Shown here in pieces: positions 8,012 to 17,764 of a stretch of DNA of 64,000 bases. Each line of letters begins with the position of its first letter. Within the stretch, counting starts at the first letter, position 1. The notes under the pieces are model-generated. The model had not been told where the DNA came from. It did not search any database and saw nothing but the letters and a program-made list of their open reading frames with translations. The translations under genes were made by a program, and so were the position numbers. The DNA lies in the NCBI RefSeq assembly GCF_900119385.1, contig NZ_FPKO01000008.1, positions 474,382 through 538,381 on the forward strand, in the 5' to 3' direction. The DNA is from Thermophilibacter mediterraneus (lineage in GTDB: Bacteria; Actinomycetota; Coriobacteriia; Coriobacteriales; Atopobiaceae).

Positions 8012-9499
8012 ATGAAACGACTCCTCAGAGCGCTGGCGGCGCTGCTGATCGCGCTGACGGCGGCGGCAACCGCGACCACCCTGCCCGGACCCTCGCTCGC
8101 GGACGGCCTCCTGGCGGCCGAGAGCCCCTCGACGGGTGCCGGGGAGGTTCGGCTCCACGCGACGCAGGCACGCCAGGACGTCAAGGACGCGCTGCTCGCC
8201 GGAATCAACGGCCTCGCGGACACGGTCGACTTGGAGCGCTTCGGCGCGTCGCTCGACGAGGTCTGGGCCGCGATGTACGCGGTCAAAGACGAGCACCCCG
8301 ACCTCTTCTTCTTTGAGAACGCGACGCTGTGGCACGTCGACGGGACCGTCGTCTACGCGGAGCTCCACTACCTGACGCAGGACAGGGCCGAGCTCTCCTC
8401 CATGAGGGCGAGGTTCGACGCGGCCATGAGCGAGGCCCTCTCGTGGACGAGCGCCACCATGACCGACCTGCAGAACGCCAAGGCGCTCCACGACTATCTG
8501 GTGAGAAACACGGTGTACGACTACAAGAACTACGCCAACAATACGATCCCGCCCGAGTCGTACAGCGCCTACGGCCCCCTGGTGCTCCGCACGGGCGTGT
8601 GCCAGGGCTACTCGGAGGCGTACGCGGCGCTGCTCGAGCGCGTGGGCATCGAGTCGACCATCACGTCGAGCGACGCCATGAACCACGCGTGGAACATCGT
8701 CACCATCGGTGACCACAACTATCACGTCGACGTGACGTGGGACGATCCGGTGAGCTTCTCGACCGGGCTCGACGGGGGCTTCTACGACGACGTCCGCGAC
8801 GACTACTTCATGATCTCCGACGCCGCCATGCTCTCCCGCAAGCACCACGGGTGGGACTCGGCGCTCTCGTGCGACGACCGAAGCCTCGACAACCGCCAGT
8901 GGGAGACCTACGACCGGGCGGTGCGGACCCCGTACGCGTTCAGCGACGTCACCTGGAGCGACTGGTTCGTGCGCGAGGGCGTGCTCGAGTGGGTCGTGGA
9001 CAACGGCGTGATGTCGGGGTTCGACGCGCGCACCTTCGGACCCGGGCACAAGATCACGCGCGCGCAGCTCGTCACCATGCTCTGGCGCCTGATCGACCCG
9101 AGCGAGCGCTACTCCTCGAGTTCCGGGCTCCTGCCCGACATCCCAGCGGGGGCGTACTACACCGAGGCGGCCAACTGGGCCGTCAGCGAGGGCGTCATCC
9201 GGGCGGATCGCTTCGACGCCGACAAGAACCTCAGTCGCGAGGAGCTCGTCGTCATCCTCATGAGGGCGGGCGTGGCCTCCTCGGGCACCATCCAGGGCTA
9301 CACCACCGAGGGGCAGCGCGAGTTCAGCGCCTTCCCGGACGGCTCGCAGACGAGCGACTGGGCGCGCACGGACGTCGTCTCCGCGCTGAGCCTCGACATC
9401 CTCAACGGCTCGGGCGGCAGGCTCTACCCCCAAGCGGAGTGCACGCGGGCGGAGGCGGCCGCCATGCTCAAGCGCGCGGTCGACGCGGACGTATTCTAG
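8012..9499 (+). CDS. Secreted transglutaminase-like protein with SLH domains
   Basis: A 495-aa exported protein behind AGGAGG. A signal peptide covers residues 1-30 (MKRLLRALAALLIALTAAAT...). A transglutaminase-like/cysteine-protease domain follows with its triad visible: Cys197 in GVCQGYSEAY, His225 in MNHAWN and Asp240 in YHVDVTWDD. From about residue 320 to the end there are S-layer homology repeats (ITRAQLVTMLWRL, LSREELVVILMRA, CTRAEAAAMLKRA), which would tether it to secondary wall polymers. It probably processes or cross-links cell-surface protein or peptidoglycan. The substrate is unknown. Confidence 0.85.
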   Translation: MKRLLRALAALLIALTAAATATTLPGPSLADGLLAAESPSTGAGEVRLHATQARQDVKDALLAGINGLADTVDLERFGASLDEVWAAMYAVKDEHPDLFFFENATLWHVDGTVVYAELHYLTQDRAELSSMRARFDAAMSEALSWTSATMTDLQNAKALHDYLVRNTVYDYKNYANNTIPPESYSAYGPLVLRTGVCQGYSEAYAALLERVGIESTITSSDAMNHAWNIVTIGDHNYHVDVTWDDPVSFSTGLDGGFYDDVRDDYFMISDAAMLSRKHHGWDSALSCDDRSLDNRQWETYDRAVRTPYAFSDVTWSDWFVREGVLEWVVDNGVMSGFDARTFGPGHKITRAQLVTMLWRLIDPSERYSSSSGLLPDIPAGAYYTEAANWAVSEGVIRADRFDADKNLSREELVVILMRAGVASSGTIQGYTTEGQREFSAFPDGSQTSDWARTDVVSALSLDILNGSGGRLYPQAECTRAEAAAMLKRAVDADVF

Positions 9500-9550
9500 C
9501 GCCGTGCCCGCCGGCCCGACGCGGCCGGCGGGCCGGCACCCCCGTGGGGG

Positions 9551-10405
9551 CTAGCTCCTCACGGCAAACGCGACGCCGATGGCGCCGGGCCCGCAGTGCG
9601 AGGTGATGACGTTGCCGGTGTCGTACCACTCGACCTCGCGGAAGCCCAGGTCGCGCGCATGGTCCTCCGCCAGCTTCCGCACCTGCTCGGGCAGGCCGGG
9701 CGACTTGACGAAGACGATGCGCGCGGGGTCGAAGTCCTCGCGCAGCGCGAGGTAGTCGACGAGCGCGACCGCAGCGGACCCCATGGAGCCGCGCAGCTTC
9801 TTCGTGGCGACCAGCTTTCCGTCGAGGAGCTCCACCACGGGCTTGATCTTGAGCAGCGTCGCGCCCACGAACGCGGCGTTGGAGAGGCGCCCGCCGGCGC
9901 GCAGGTAGCCCAGGTCGCCGGGGAGAAACGCCATGCGCACGCGGGCGGAGAGGCGCTGCGCGAAGTCGCGGGCGGCGCGGGCGTCGGCGTCGGGGTGCTC
10001 GTCGAGCCAGCAGCGCGTCTCGCGCACGACGAGGCCCTGCCCGATGGTCACGTGCCCCGTGTCGAGCGTCGTCACGTAGTCGCGACCCTGCGCGGCCGCC
10101 ACCGCGGACTCGAGCGAGCAGGTGGTGACGGCGGAGTACGCGACGTGAAGGATCTGCGCCTGCGGGTCCTCCTCGTGAATCCGGTCGAAGGCCAGCTGGA
10201 AGTCATGCGGCGTGCAGCCGCTCGTCTTGGGCAGCACGCCGAGCTGACGGCAGCGCTCGAGCATCTCCGCCGAGGAGAGCTCCCCATCGTCGATGGTTGC
10301 GTCCCCCATGGTGACGTGCATCGGAACGAGCACGATTCCCCGCTCGGCCGCCTCCGCGGCGGGAATGTCGCAGCCGGTCTCGGCAGTGATGACAACGCGT
10401 GGCAT
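9551..10405 (-). CDS. DegV family fatty-acid-binding protein
   Basis: A 284-aa protein starting MPRVVITAETGCDIP, which matches the DegV opening (I-T-D-S-x-x-D-L/I). Family features seen are the KTSGCTPHDF loop, the TLDTGHVTIGQG segment and the ...YLRAGGRLS... block near the middle. DegV/FakB proteins bind an acyl chain; FakB partners present fatty acids to the kinase FakA. No fakA is visible here, so its role in exogenous fatty-acid use is an inference from the family. Convergent with the transglutaminase/SLH gene and divergent from the Dxs-like gene. Confidence 0.88.
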   Translation of the reverse strand: MPRVVITAETGCDIPAAEAAERGIVLVPMHVTMGDATIDDGELSSAEMLERCRQLGVLPKTSGCTPHDFQLAFDRIHEEDPQAQILHVAYSAVTTCSLESAVAAAQGRDYVTTLDTGHVTIGQGLVVRETRCWLDEHPDADARAARDFAQRLSARVRMAFLPGDLGYLRAGGRLSNAAFVGATLLKIKPVVELLDGKLVATKKLRGSMGSAAVALVDYLALREDFDPARIVFVKSPGLPEQVRKLAEDHARDLGFREVEWYDTGNVITSHCGPGAIGVAFAVRS

Positions 10406-10617
10406 GGCGCCTCCCTGGCGTCGAGTTACATAAGCATGCAAGATTTTACTACGCGTGCCTCCCAGCCTGGAAGGTGCGGGTCGGACGCGCGGTCGGGCGG
10501 GGCGCCGCACCCGGCGGCCCGTCGCGGCGCGCGCTTTTCGCATACGCAACACAACTCGCGGGGCCAAATGTGAGATGGTATATGGTCGCAACCACAACGC
10601 TGACAAGGGAGGGCACC

Positions 10618-12375
10618 GTGTATCTCGAGCGCATCGGCTCGCCGGAGGACGTCCGTGCCCTCCCGGCCTCGGCGCTCCCCGCGCTCTGCGAGGAGATTCG
10701 CCGCGCCGTCATCACGAGCTCCGCCGCCATCGGCGGACACATGGGGTCCAACCTCGCCGTCGTGGAGCTCACCGTGGCGCTGCACCGCGTCTTTGAGACC
10801 CCGCGCGACAAGATCGTCTTCGACGTGTCGCACCAGACCTACCCCCACAAGATGCTCACCGGGCGCGCGCGGGCGTTTCTCGACGAGGGGCACTACGGGG
10901 ACGTCTCCGGCTTCTCGAACCCCGCGGAGTCCGAGCACGACCTCTTCGCGATGGGCCACACGTCGACCTCGGTGAGCCTGGCGTGCGGCCTCGCCGCCGC
11001 GCGCGACCTCGCGGGCGAGAAGTACGACGTGCTCGCCGTCATCGGCGACGGCTCGCTCTCCGGCGGGCTGGCCTTCGAGGGCCTCGACAACGCGGCCGCG
11101 CTCGGCAGCGGCATCATCGTCGTGGTCAACGACAACGAGTGGTCCATCGCCCCCAACCACGGGGGGATCTACCGCAACCTCGCCGAGCTTCGCGCCACGC
11201 GCGGGGCCGCAGCCGACAACGTGTTCCGCTCGCTCGGGTTCGAGTACCGCTACCTCGAGGACGGTCACGACGTCGCCGCGCTCGAGGCGGCGCTGCGCGA
11301 GCTCAAGGGCACCGACCGCCCCGTGGTGCTGCACGTCCACACCCAGAAGGGCCGCGGCTACGCGCCCGCCGTCGCAGATCCCGAGAGCTGGCACCACGCC
11401 GTGCCGTTCGACGTGGCTACGGGCGCCCCCGCCGTCCCCGGGGCGAGCGTGGACTACGCGAAGATCACGGGAGCGTACCTCATCGAGCGCATGAGAAGCG
11501 ACGAGGGCCTCGTCGCCGTGAGCGCGGCGACCCCCTACATCATGGGCTTCACGCCCGAGATGCGCGAGCGCGCCGGGCGTCGCTTCATCGACGTGGGCAT
11601 CGCCGAGGAGCATGCCGTCACGCTCGTGACCGGGCTCGCCCGCGGCGGCGCGCGCCCCGTCCTCGGCGTGTACGCGACCTTCCTGCAGCGCGGATACGAC
11701 GAGCTCTGGCACGACCTCTGCCTCAACGCCGCCCCCGCCGTGGTCCTGGTCTTCGGCGCCTCGGCCTTCGGGACCACCGACGCCACCCACCTCGGCTTCT
11801 TCGACATCCCCATGCTCGGCGCCATGCCCGGGCTCCCCTACCTCGCGCCCACCTGTCGCGAGGAGTACCTCGACATGCTCTCCTGGGCGCTCGACCGCAC
11901 CGAGGGGCCCGTCGCCATCCGCGTGCCGGTGGCGAGCGTGGAGTCGCGCCCCGACTTCGAGCGCCCCGCCGGCGGCTACGCGCGCGGCTGGGAGGTGCTG
12001 CGCCGCGGCTCCGGCGTGGCGCTTCTGGCGCTCGGCGACCTGCTGCCCCTCGGCGAGCGGGTCGCCGACGAGCTCGCGGCGCACGGCGTGAGCGCCACGC
12101 TCGTGAACCCGCGCCTCGCCACGTCCGTCGACGACGCGCTGCTCGGGAGGCTCTCCGCCGGGCATCGCGTCGTCGTCACGCTCGAGGACGGCATCCTCGA
12201 GGGGGGCTTCGGCGAGCGGGTGGCCCGCGCGCTCGCCTGCGACGACGTGCGCGTGCGCTGCTACGGGCTCCCACGGGCCTTCCAGGACCGCTATCGGCCC
12301 GAGGGGCTTCTCGCCGCGTGCGGCATGACCGCCGACGGCATCGCCGCCGACGCGCTCGCGCTGCTCGGCCGCTAG
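10618..12375 (+). CDS. dxs: 1-deoxy-D-xylulose-5-phosphate synthase-like (Dxs)
   Basis: A 585-aa thiamine-diphosphate enzyme, predicted to condense pyruvate and glyceraldehyde 3-phosphate as the first step of the MEP isoprenoid pathway. I chose the GTG at 10618 because AAGGGAGGG precedes it and MYLERIGSPED matches the family opening. Motifs: HQTYPHKMLTGR (72-83), GHTSTSVS, ThDP/Mg motif GDGSLSGG (143-150) and the catalytic Glu in IAEEHAVTL (about 331). It is about 35 residues shorter than usual, and the normally conserved GHQ is SHQ. It could be a divergent paralogue, but overall it is clearly of the Dxs family. Confidence 0.78.
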   Translation: MYLERIGSPEDVRALPASALPALCEEIRRAVITSSAAIGGHMGSNLAVVELTVALHRVFETPRDKIVFDVSHQTYPHKMLTGRARAFLDEGHYGDVSGFSNPAESEHDLFAMGHTSTSVSLACGLAAARDLAGEKYDVLAVIGDGSLSGGLAFEGLDNAAALGSGIIVVVNDNEWSIAPNHGGIYRNLAELRATRGAAADNVFRSLGFEYRYLEDGHDVAALEAALRELKGTDRPVVLHVHTQKGRGYAPAVADPESWHHAVPFDVATGAPAVPGASVDYAKITGAYLIERMRSDEGLVAVSAATPYIMGFTPEMRERAGRRFIDVGIAEEHAVTLVTGLARGGARPVLGVYATFLQRGYDELWHDLCLNAAPAVVLVFGASAFGTTDATHLGFFDIPMLGAMPGLPYLAPTCREEYLDMLSWALDRTEGPVAIRVPVASVESRPDFERPAGGYARGWEVLRRGSGVALLALGDLLPLGERVADELAAHGVSATLVNPRLATSVDDALLGRLSAGHRVVVTLEDGILEGGFGERVARALACDDVRVRCYGLPRAFQDRYRPEGLLAACGMTADGIAADALALLGR

Positions 12376-12394
12376 CCGCCGTCTCCCCCAAGTG

Positions 12395-12565
12395 CGTGCG
12401 GGTTCCGGTCACTCTGGGGCCCCGAACCGTCCGCAGCCCGCACGTTCCCCAAGTGCGTGCGGGTTCCGGTCACTCTGGGGCCCCGAACCGTCCGCAGCAC
12501 GCACGTACCCCAAGTGCGTGCGGGCTGCAGTCACTCTGGGGCCCCGAACCGTCCATAACCCGCAC
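12395..12565. repeat. Three tandem 61-bp hairpin repeats (array 1)
   Basis: Units start at 12395, 12456 and 12517, exactly 61 bp apart. Each is a 48-bp palindrome (GTGCGGGTTCCGGTC ... GTCCGCAGCCCGCAC, loop containing TCTGGGGCCCCGAA) plus a 13-bp linker. The array lies between convergent genes. Related arrays occur at 36065 and 59245 with the same period. Confidence 0.8.
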
Positions 12566-12607
12566 GCCCTTTGGAGCACGCCCCTCGGAGCGCGCGGGGC
12601 ACGCCCC

Positions 12608-14161
12608 CTACTCCACCTCGTCCGGCTCCAGCGCGTCGGGCTCGGGGGCGTCGGCGACGTCCCGCGCGCCCTCCCGCTCCGCCTCGGCGGCAGCGGCGCG
12701 GGCCTCCGCGAACTTCTCGCGCATCGTGGGGTTCTTCCAGGTGAGCTTCCTGATGGTCAGCTCGTCGGCCTTCTTGTTCGCGAGGCGCAGCTGGTTCTCC
12801 GACGAGGTGAGGTTGTCCTTGACCTTCTGCAGGCGCGCGATGGCCTTGTCGATCTCCTCGATGGCGTCGTTGAACTTGCGGCTCGCCGTCTCGTAGTTCT
12901 TGCCGAACTTTTCCTTGAAGTCGTCGAGCGCGTCCTCGAAGCGCGTGATGTCGATGTTCTGCTGCCTGATCTCGGCGAGCTCGCGCCGGTAGCCGACGGC
13001 GTTGAGCGCCGCGTTCCTGAGCAGCGTGATCATGGGGATGAAGAACTGCGGGCGTATGACGTACATCTTCTCGTACTCGTAGGAGACGTCGACGATCCCG
13101 GCGTTGTAGAGCTCGCTCTCGGGCTCGAGCATCGAGACGAGCACCGCGTACTCGCACCCCTTGTTGCGACGGTCCTGGTCGAGCTTGCGGAAGAAGTCGG
13201 CGTTCCTGTGGCGGTTGGCCGCCGCCGAGGCGTCGTCCTCGTTCTTCATCTCGAACATGATCGAGACGACCTCGACGCCGTCGGGCCCCGTCTCGCGGAA
13301 CACGTAGTCGCCCTTCGACCCGCCCACGACCTCGTTGTCCTTGTGGAACTCCGCGCTGCGGAAGCCCAGCGAGCGCCAGCGGTTGAACTCCATCTCGCAG
13401 TGCTGCTCGAGCGTCTCGCCGATGAGCTTGGTCGAGAGCCGGGAGCGCTGGTTGCGCAGGCGCTCGATCTCGTCCTCGCGGTCGCGGATGGTCTGGTCCT
13501 TGTACGCCGCCTGCTCGCTGAGCTGCTGCCTGAGCGATGCCTCGACCTGCTCCCGCTCGAGCTGGGCGGCGCGGACCCGACCCTCGAGCTCCACGATCCT
13601 TTTGCCCTGCTCGCCGGTCGCCTCGGTGACGGCGAGGGTCTTCTCCGTCTCGAACGCGGACTCGCGGGCCTTGAGCCGCGCCTCGAGCTCGGCGATGCGA
13701 CGGTCGCGGTCGGCGAGCTCGGCCTGGCGCTTCGTCGCGGACTCCGCGAGCGCCCGGTCGCGGCTCGCCCGCGCCTCGACGAGCGCGCGGTCCTGCTCCG
13801 CGATCTTCTGGTCGCGCGCGGCGAGGTCCGCCTCGAGCCTGCGCTCCGCCTCCGAGCGGGCGAGCGCCACCGCGTCCGCCCCGCGCTCGAGCTGGGCGCG
13901 CATGCGTGCGATCTCGGCCACCTTCTGCGCCGCCTCGCGCTGCGCCCGCTCGCGCTCCTGCGCGAGCTGCTCCTGGAGCTCCTGTCGCGCCCCGGCGACC
14001 GCGGCCTCGACCGCGCTCGCCCGCTCGCGCTCGGCCAGCCGGCCGCGCTCCTCGAGCTCGCGCGTGAACTCCGCGTCGCGCACCTGGCGCGCTATCTGCG
14101 CGTACTCCGTCTCGTCGACCTGGAACACCTCTCCGCAGTGCGGGCATCTGATCTCGGCCAT
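12608..14161 (-). CDS. DUF2130 domain-containing coiled-coil protein
   Basis: A 517-aa protein starting MAEIRCPHCGE, with one CPHC zinc-ribbon half at residues 6-9. A long Arg/Glu/Ala-rich coiled coil (about 20-265) follows, then the DUF2130 domain from about 270 (KLIGETLEQHCEMEFN, KGDYVFRE, IMFEMKNE, MYVIRPQFFIPMITLLR). The GDYVFRE...EMKNE pattern resembles a PD-(D/E)xK nuclease core, and such proteins often sit near restriction or DNA-repair genes, but the function is not known. The ATG was chosen because the Zn motif follows it directly. The end is acidic. Confidence 0.8.
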   Translation of the reverse strand: MAEIRCPHCGEVFQVDETEYAQIARQVRDAEFTRELEERGRLAERERASAVEAAVAGARQELQEQLAQERERAQREAAQKVAEIARMRAQLERGADAVALARSEAERRLEADLAARDQKIAEQDRALVEARASRDRALAESATKRQAELADRDRRIAELEARLKARESAFETEKTLAVTEATGEQGKRIVELEGRVRAAQLEREQVEASLRQQLSEQAAYKDQTIRDREDEIERLRNQRSRLSTKLIGETLEQHCEMEFNRWRSLGFRSAEFHKDNEVVGGSKGDYVFRETGPDGVEVVSIMFEMKNEDDASAAANRHRNADFFRKLDQDRRNKGCEYAVLVSMLEPESELYNAGIVDVSYEYEKMYVIRPQFFIPMITLLRNAALNAVGYRRELAEIRQQNIDITRFEDALDDFKEKFGKNYETASRKFNDAIEEIDKAIARLQKVKDNLTSSENQLRLANKKADELTIRKLTWKNPTMREKFAEARAAAAEAEREGARDVADAPEPDALEPDEVE

Positions 14162-14297
14162 GGCTCCCCCCGTCTCCGTCGGTTGGCAACAGCATACCCG
14201 CACCGCCGGACAGACCTCGGCGAGAAGGTCGCGGGGCCGCGGCCCACCTGGGCGTGCCCTGGTCGCGGCGCCGTGGGGCAGCGGGGACCCGGGCGCA

Positions 14298-14356
14298 CGA
14301 GAAGACCCGCGGCGCGCGGGATGCGCGTCGCGGGCCCCGAGTCGTCGTTCTTCTCG
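14298..14356 (-). terminator. Terminator-like hairpin bracketed by CGAGAAGA / TTCTTCTCG
   Basis: Directly after the htrA stop codon. CGAGAAGA (14298-14305) pairs with TTCTTCTCG (14348-14356) around a GC stem (CCCGCGGCGCGCGGG). On the minus strand the A-rich arm comes first and the U-rich arm last. The same motif pair brackets the stem after aspS. Confidence 0.55.
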
Positions 14357-14362
14357 CCGGCG

Positions 14363-15766
14363 CTACTGGCCGCCGAAGGGGTTCTGCTGGTACTGCTGGT
14401 AGAGGTTGATGAGGTCCTCGAGCGAGACGTCCTGGCCGTTGATGGTCACGGTCTGGTCCTGCTGCTGTTGCTGCTGGGCCTGCATCTCCTCGTCGGAGCC
14501 GAGCGTCACGTCGAAGGTCAGCTCCTCGCTGCCGCGCATGACGGTCACCGCGACGGTCTCCCCCTCGCTGTGGGAGCGCACCGCGAGGATTGCGGTGTCC
14601 GCGGAGGTCACTACCGTGTCGCCGATCTTGGTGATGACGTCGCCCTGCTGGATGCCCGCCGCCGCCGCGGGGCCGCCCTCGACGACCTCGACCACGTAGG
14701 CGCCCTCGTTGACGGAGAGGTTGTGACGGAAGGCGTTCTGCGCGTTCACGGTCTGCATGGTGAGGCCGATGTAGGCGTGGGTGACCGTCTCGCCGGCGAT
14801 GATCTTGTCGGCGATCTCGGTGGCGTAGTTGCCGGGGATGGCGTAGCCGATGCCCGCGAAGGACTCGGTGTCGGACGAGAAGAGCGTGCAGATGCCCACG
14901 AGCTTGCCCTCCGCGTCCACGAGCGCGCCGCCGGAGTTGCCCGGGTTGATCGTGGCGTCGGTCTGGATGAGGTTGGTGTAGAGCGTGTCGCCCTCGGAGT
15001 TCTCGAGCAGGGTGTTGCGCGAGAGCGCGGAGACGATGCCCTGCGAGACGGAGTTCTCGAGGCCGAAGGGGCTGCCCACGCTCATGACCCAGTCACCCAC
15101 CTGGAGCGCGTCGGAGTCGCCGACCTCGATGGGCGTCACCGACGCGCCCTGCAGGTCGGCCTTGATCACGGCGACGTCGCTCGAGGCGTCCGTGCCCACG
15201 AGGGTGGCGTCGTAGCTCTCGCCGTTGATGGTGACGGTGATGCTCTCGGCGTCCTCGATCACGTGGTTGTTGGTGATGATGTTGCCGTCGGTGTCGTAGA
15301 TGACGCCCGAGCCCATCCCCTCGCCGTTGGCATAGGTGCAGTAGACCGTGACCACGGACGGCAGCGCCTTGGCCGCGACGGCGTTGGCGACGGTGGTGTC
15401 CTCGTCGCTCGGGTCGATGGTGACCTGCTGGCCCGACGCCACGGAGCCGCCCTGCGAGGACGCGGAGCCGCCGATCAGGCCGCTCGCGTAGAGGCCGCCC
15501 GTGAGGACACCCGCCCCGAGCACGCCTCCGATCAGGCCCGCCACCACGGCGCGCGCGATGGCGCGGTTCCTCTTGGGGCCCTCGCCGCCGTCGCCCTTGC
15601 CCGCGCCGTCCCCGTCGGCGGGCACGAGGCCCTCGCCCGGCACCGGCGGGGTCTTGACCGTCGGCTGGGTCTGGTCGGGGCGCGGGGGCATTCCCTCGCC
15701 GTCCCGCTCACCGGACCCGCCCTGCTGATTGCCCGAAGCGTGGGCCCCAAACGGATACTCGCTCAT
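14363..15766 (-). CDS. htrA: HtrA/DegP-type S1C serine protease with PDZ domain
   Basis: A 467-aa membrane-anchored protease. A charged, disordered N-terminus (1-67) precedes one transmembrane helix (about 70-98). The trypsin-like domain shows the triad: His168 (ITNNHVIEDAE), Asp197 (SSDVAVIK) and Ser278 (NPGNSGGAL). A PDZ domain follows (about 350-430), then a Gln-rich tail (QQQQQQDQ). It should degrade misfolded proteins outside the membrane. Start MSEYPFGAH chosen because GAGGG lies just upstream. Monocistronic, with a terminator-like hairpin. Confidence 0.92.
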   Translation of the reverse strand: MSEYPFGAHASGNQQGGSGERDGEGMPPRPDQTQPTVKTPPVPGEGLVPADGDGAGKGDGGEGPKRNRAIARAVVAGLIGGVLGAGVLTGGLYASGLIGGSASSQGGSVASGQQVTIDPSDEDTTVANAVAAKALPSVVTVYCTYANGEGMGSGVIYDTDGNIITNNHVIEDAESITVTINGESYDATLVGTDASSDVAVIKADLQGASVTPIEVGDSDALQVGDWVMSVGSPFGLENSVSQGIVSALSRNTLLENSEGDTLYTNLIQTDATINPGNSGGALVDAEGKLVGICTLFSSDTESFAGIGYAIPGNYATEIADKIIAGETVTHAYIGLTMQTVNAQNAFRHNLSVNEGAYVVEVVEGGPAAAAGIQQGDVITKIGDTVVTSADTAILAVRSHSEGETVAVTVMRGSEELTFDVTLGSDEEMQAQQQQQQDQTVTINGQDVSLEDLINLYQQYQQNPFGGQ

Positions 15767-16004
15767 GATGCTCAGCCCTCTCTTGCCTCTCTGCGCCGCT
15801 GTCTGGCGCGGCTGTTTCCGTGACATCAGGGAATGTACCCCGCGCGCGGGCCGAGATGCGCCTGGGTCGGGAACGCCACCGCCCCGGCACGATGCTTTCC
15901 GTTACCTGAAAGGTCGTGCGGGACGCCTCGCCCGGCCGGGCCGGAGGGCGGGCGCGGCGGGGCTGACACGTGGGCTGGCGCCATGACCCGACGCCAGCGT
16001 CAGC

Positions 16005-16679
16005 CTAGACGCGGAAGAGGTAGCCGACGCCGCGGATGGTGACGATGTGGCTCGCCACCTGGGGGCCGACCTTGGACCTGACGCGACGGATGTGCACGTC
16101 GACCGTGCGGGTGCCGCCGCAGTACTCGAAGCCCCAGACGCGGTGGAGCAGCGTCTCGCGCGAGTAGGCGCGCGAGGGGTGCGTCGCGAGGAAGGAGAGC
16201 AGCGAGTACTCCATGAGGGTGAGGTCGACCGGCTTGTCGTCGATGTAGACCTGGTAGGTGGCGAGGTTGATCGTCATGTTGTCCACGGTCACGAGGTCCG
16301 CGGGGGCGCTCTCCTCCCCCGGCCAGAGCAGCAGCGTGCAGCGCAGCTCGAACTCCGCGTGGCCGGAGGTGGAGAGGATGAAGTCGTTCTTGCCCTGCGT
16401 GGGCATGTGCAGCGTGGAGAGCTTGTCCGGGTCCTGCACGAGCAGCATGGGGATGAAGCCGTTCTCGGCGACGAAGGAGTCCACGGCGTTCAGGATGTCC
16501 TGGCTCATGCCCTCGCCGTCGAGGATGACCAGGTCGAACTCGTGGCCGGAGGACACGGCCTGCGAGAAGGTCTCCTCGCTCGCGAGGGCGATGGAGACGT
16601 CGATGGCATGCGAGAGCTCCCTCATGCGATCGTGCAGACGCGTGGTGGCAGAAACGAGCAGGATGTTCTTGTGGTGCAT
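16005..16679 (-). CDS. Winged-helix response regulator with degenerate receiver (OmpR/PhoB type)
   Basis: A 224-aa DNA-binding regulator. The receiver (1-118) keeps a possible phosphoacceptor Asp54 (VILDGEG) but lacks the acidic pair near residue 10 (ILLVSATT instead of ILLVDDD). The C-terminal winged helix (about 128-224) is intact: DLTLMEYSLLSFLATHPSRAYSRETLLHRVWG, then TRTVDVHIRRVRSKV and a final GVGYLFRV. No histidine kinase gene is adjacent, so it may be controlled without phosphorylation. Start MHHKNILL chosen over an upstream in-frame codon by its AGG spacing. Confidence 0.85.
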   Translation of the reverse strand: MHHKNILLVSATTRLHDRMRELSHAIDVSIALASEETFSQAVSSGHEFDLVILDGEGMSQDILNAVDSFVAENGFIPMLLVQDPDKLSTLHMPTQGKNDFILSTSGHAEFELRCTLLLWPGEESAPADLVTVDNMTINLATYQVYIDDKPVDLTLMEYSLLSFLATHPSRAYSRETLLHRVWGFEYCGGTRTVDVHIRRVRSKVGPQVASHIVTIRGVGYLFRV

Positions 16680-16900
16680 CCTTTGTCCTCCCGGAAAATG
16701 CGCACATGTATTGGAAAAGATTAGCACAACGCCCCCGCGTCGCACGGGGGCGTTGTCAAGGACGCGTAAATAAAGCGCAGCTCGAACACGGTCCGGGAAT
16801 GCAGCGTAACGCGTCGGAAACGCTGTGTTTCAAACCGGGCGCAGGTGGGACGCCCCGTCGGGGGCGGACGGCCCACCGTCCGCGGGGGCGAGGGTGGCGC

Positions 16901-17764
16901 CTACTTGATCGACCCGAGGAACTCCGCCGTGCGCGCGTTCTCGGGCCGGTCGAAGACCTTCTCGGGCAGGCCCTGCTCGACCACGACGCCCTCCTCCATG
17001 AAGACCACGCGGTCGGCGACGTCGCGCGCGAACCCCATCTCGTGGGTCACGACGATCATCGTCATGCCGGAGTTCTCCGCGAGGTCGCGCATGACGTCGA
17101 GGACGCCGCGCACGAGCTCCGGGTCGAGCGCCGAGGTGGGCTCGTCGAAGAGAAGGACGTTGGGGTGCATGGCCACGGCGCGCGCGATGGCGACGCGCTG
17201 CTGCTGGCCGCCGGAGAGCTGCGCGGGCTTGAAGTCGGCGCGGTCGGCGAGCCCCACGGCGGCGAGCTGCTTGAGGGCCTCCGCCTCGGCCTCCTCCCGG
17301 GAGCGCCTGAGCACCTTCGTCTGGCCGATCATGACGTTCTCCTTGGCCGTGAGGTGCGGGAAGAGGTTGAACTGCTGGAAGACCATGCCCACGTCGCGGC
17401 GGAGCTTGTTGACCTCCGCGGCGCTCTTGTTGGTGATCTCGTCGTCCTCGATGAGGATGTGCCCCGCGCTCGGGGTCTCGAGCAGGTTGATGCAGCGAAG
17501 CATCGTCGACTTGCCCGAGCCGGACGGGCCCAGGACCACGACGACCTCGCCCGGCCACACGTTGAGGTTGACGTCCTTGAGCACGAGCGTGTCGTCGAAG
17601 CTCTTGTTGAGGTGCTCGATGCGCACGATGGGGTGCTCCCCGGGCGTGAAGTGGTGGCTCGTGAGGCCCTGGTCGTACTCGTAGGCGATGCGCGCCGCCT
17701 CGTCTGCGGGGAGCGCGGGCGGGACCTCGATGGCACGGGCGCGATGACGCAGCTTAGCAGGCAT
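16901..17764 (-). CDS. glnQ: Polar amino-acid ABC transporter, ATP-binding protein
   Basis: A 287-aa ATPase of the GlnQ/HisP type. Walker [10 protein letters not shown] at 79-87, Q-loop [10 protein letters not shown], signature LSGGQQQR, Walker [15 protein letters not shown] and the H-loop VTHEM are all intact. The N-terminal 45 residues are an extra extension. It is the last gene of a four-gene operon, and its ATG overlaps the permease stop by 11 bp, so translation is likely coupled. It powers uptake of a polar amino acid such as glutamine or glutamate; the substrate is inferred only from the family. Confidence 0.9.
   Translation of the reverse strand: MPAKLRHRARAIEVPPALPADEAARIAYEYDQGLTSHHFTPGEHPIVRIEHLNKSFDDTLVLKDVNLNVWPGEVVVVLGPSGSGKSTMLRCINLLETPSAGHILIEDDEITNKSAAEVNKLRRDVGMVFQQFNLFPHLTAKENVMIGQTKVLRRSREEAEAEALKQLAAVGLADRADFKPAQLSGGQQQRVAIARAVAMHPNVLLFDEPTSALDPELVRGVLDVMRDLAENSGMTMIVVTHEMGFARDVADRVVFMEEGVVVEQGLPEKVFDRPENARTAEFLGSIK

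Noticed and set aside
12395-12565. Integron attC sites
   Set aside because: The palindromes lack attC R-box consensus, no cassette ORFs lie between them and no integrase gene is seen.
12392-15823. Long plus-strand frame across the DUF2130 and htrA genes
   Set aside because: It is an antisense shadow with no recognisable domains; both minus-strand genes have intact motifs.
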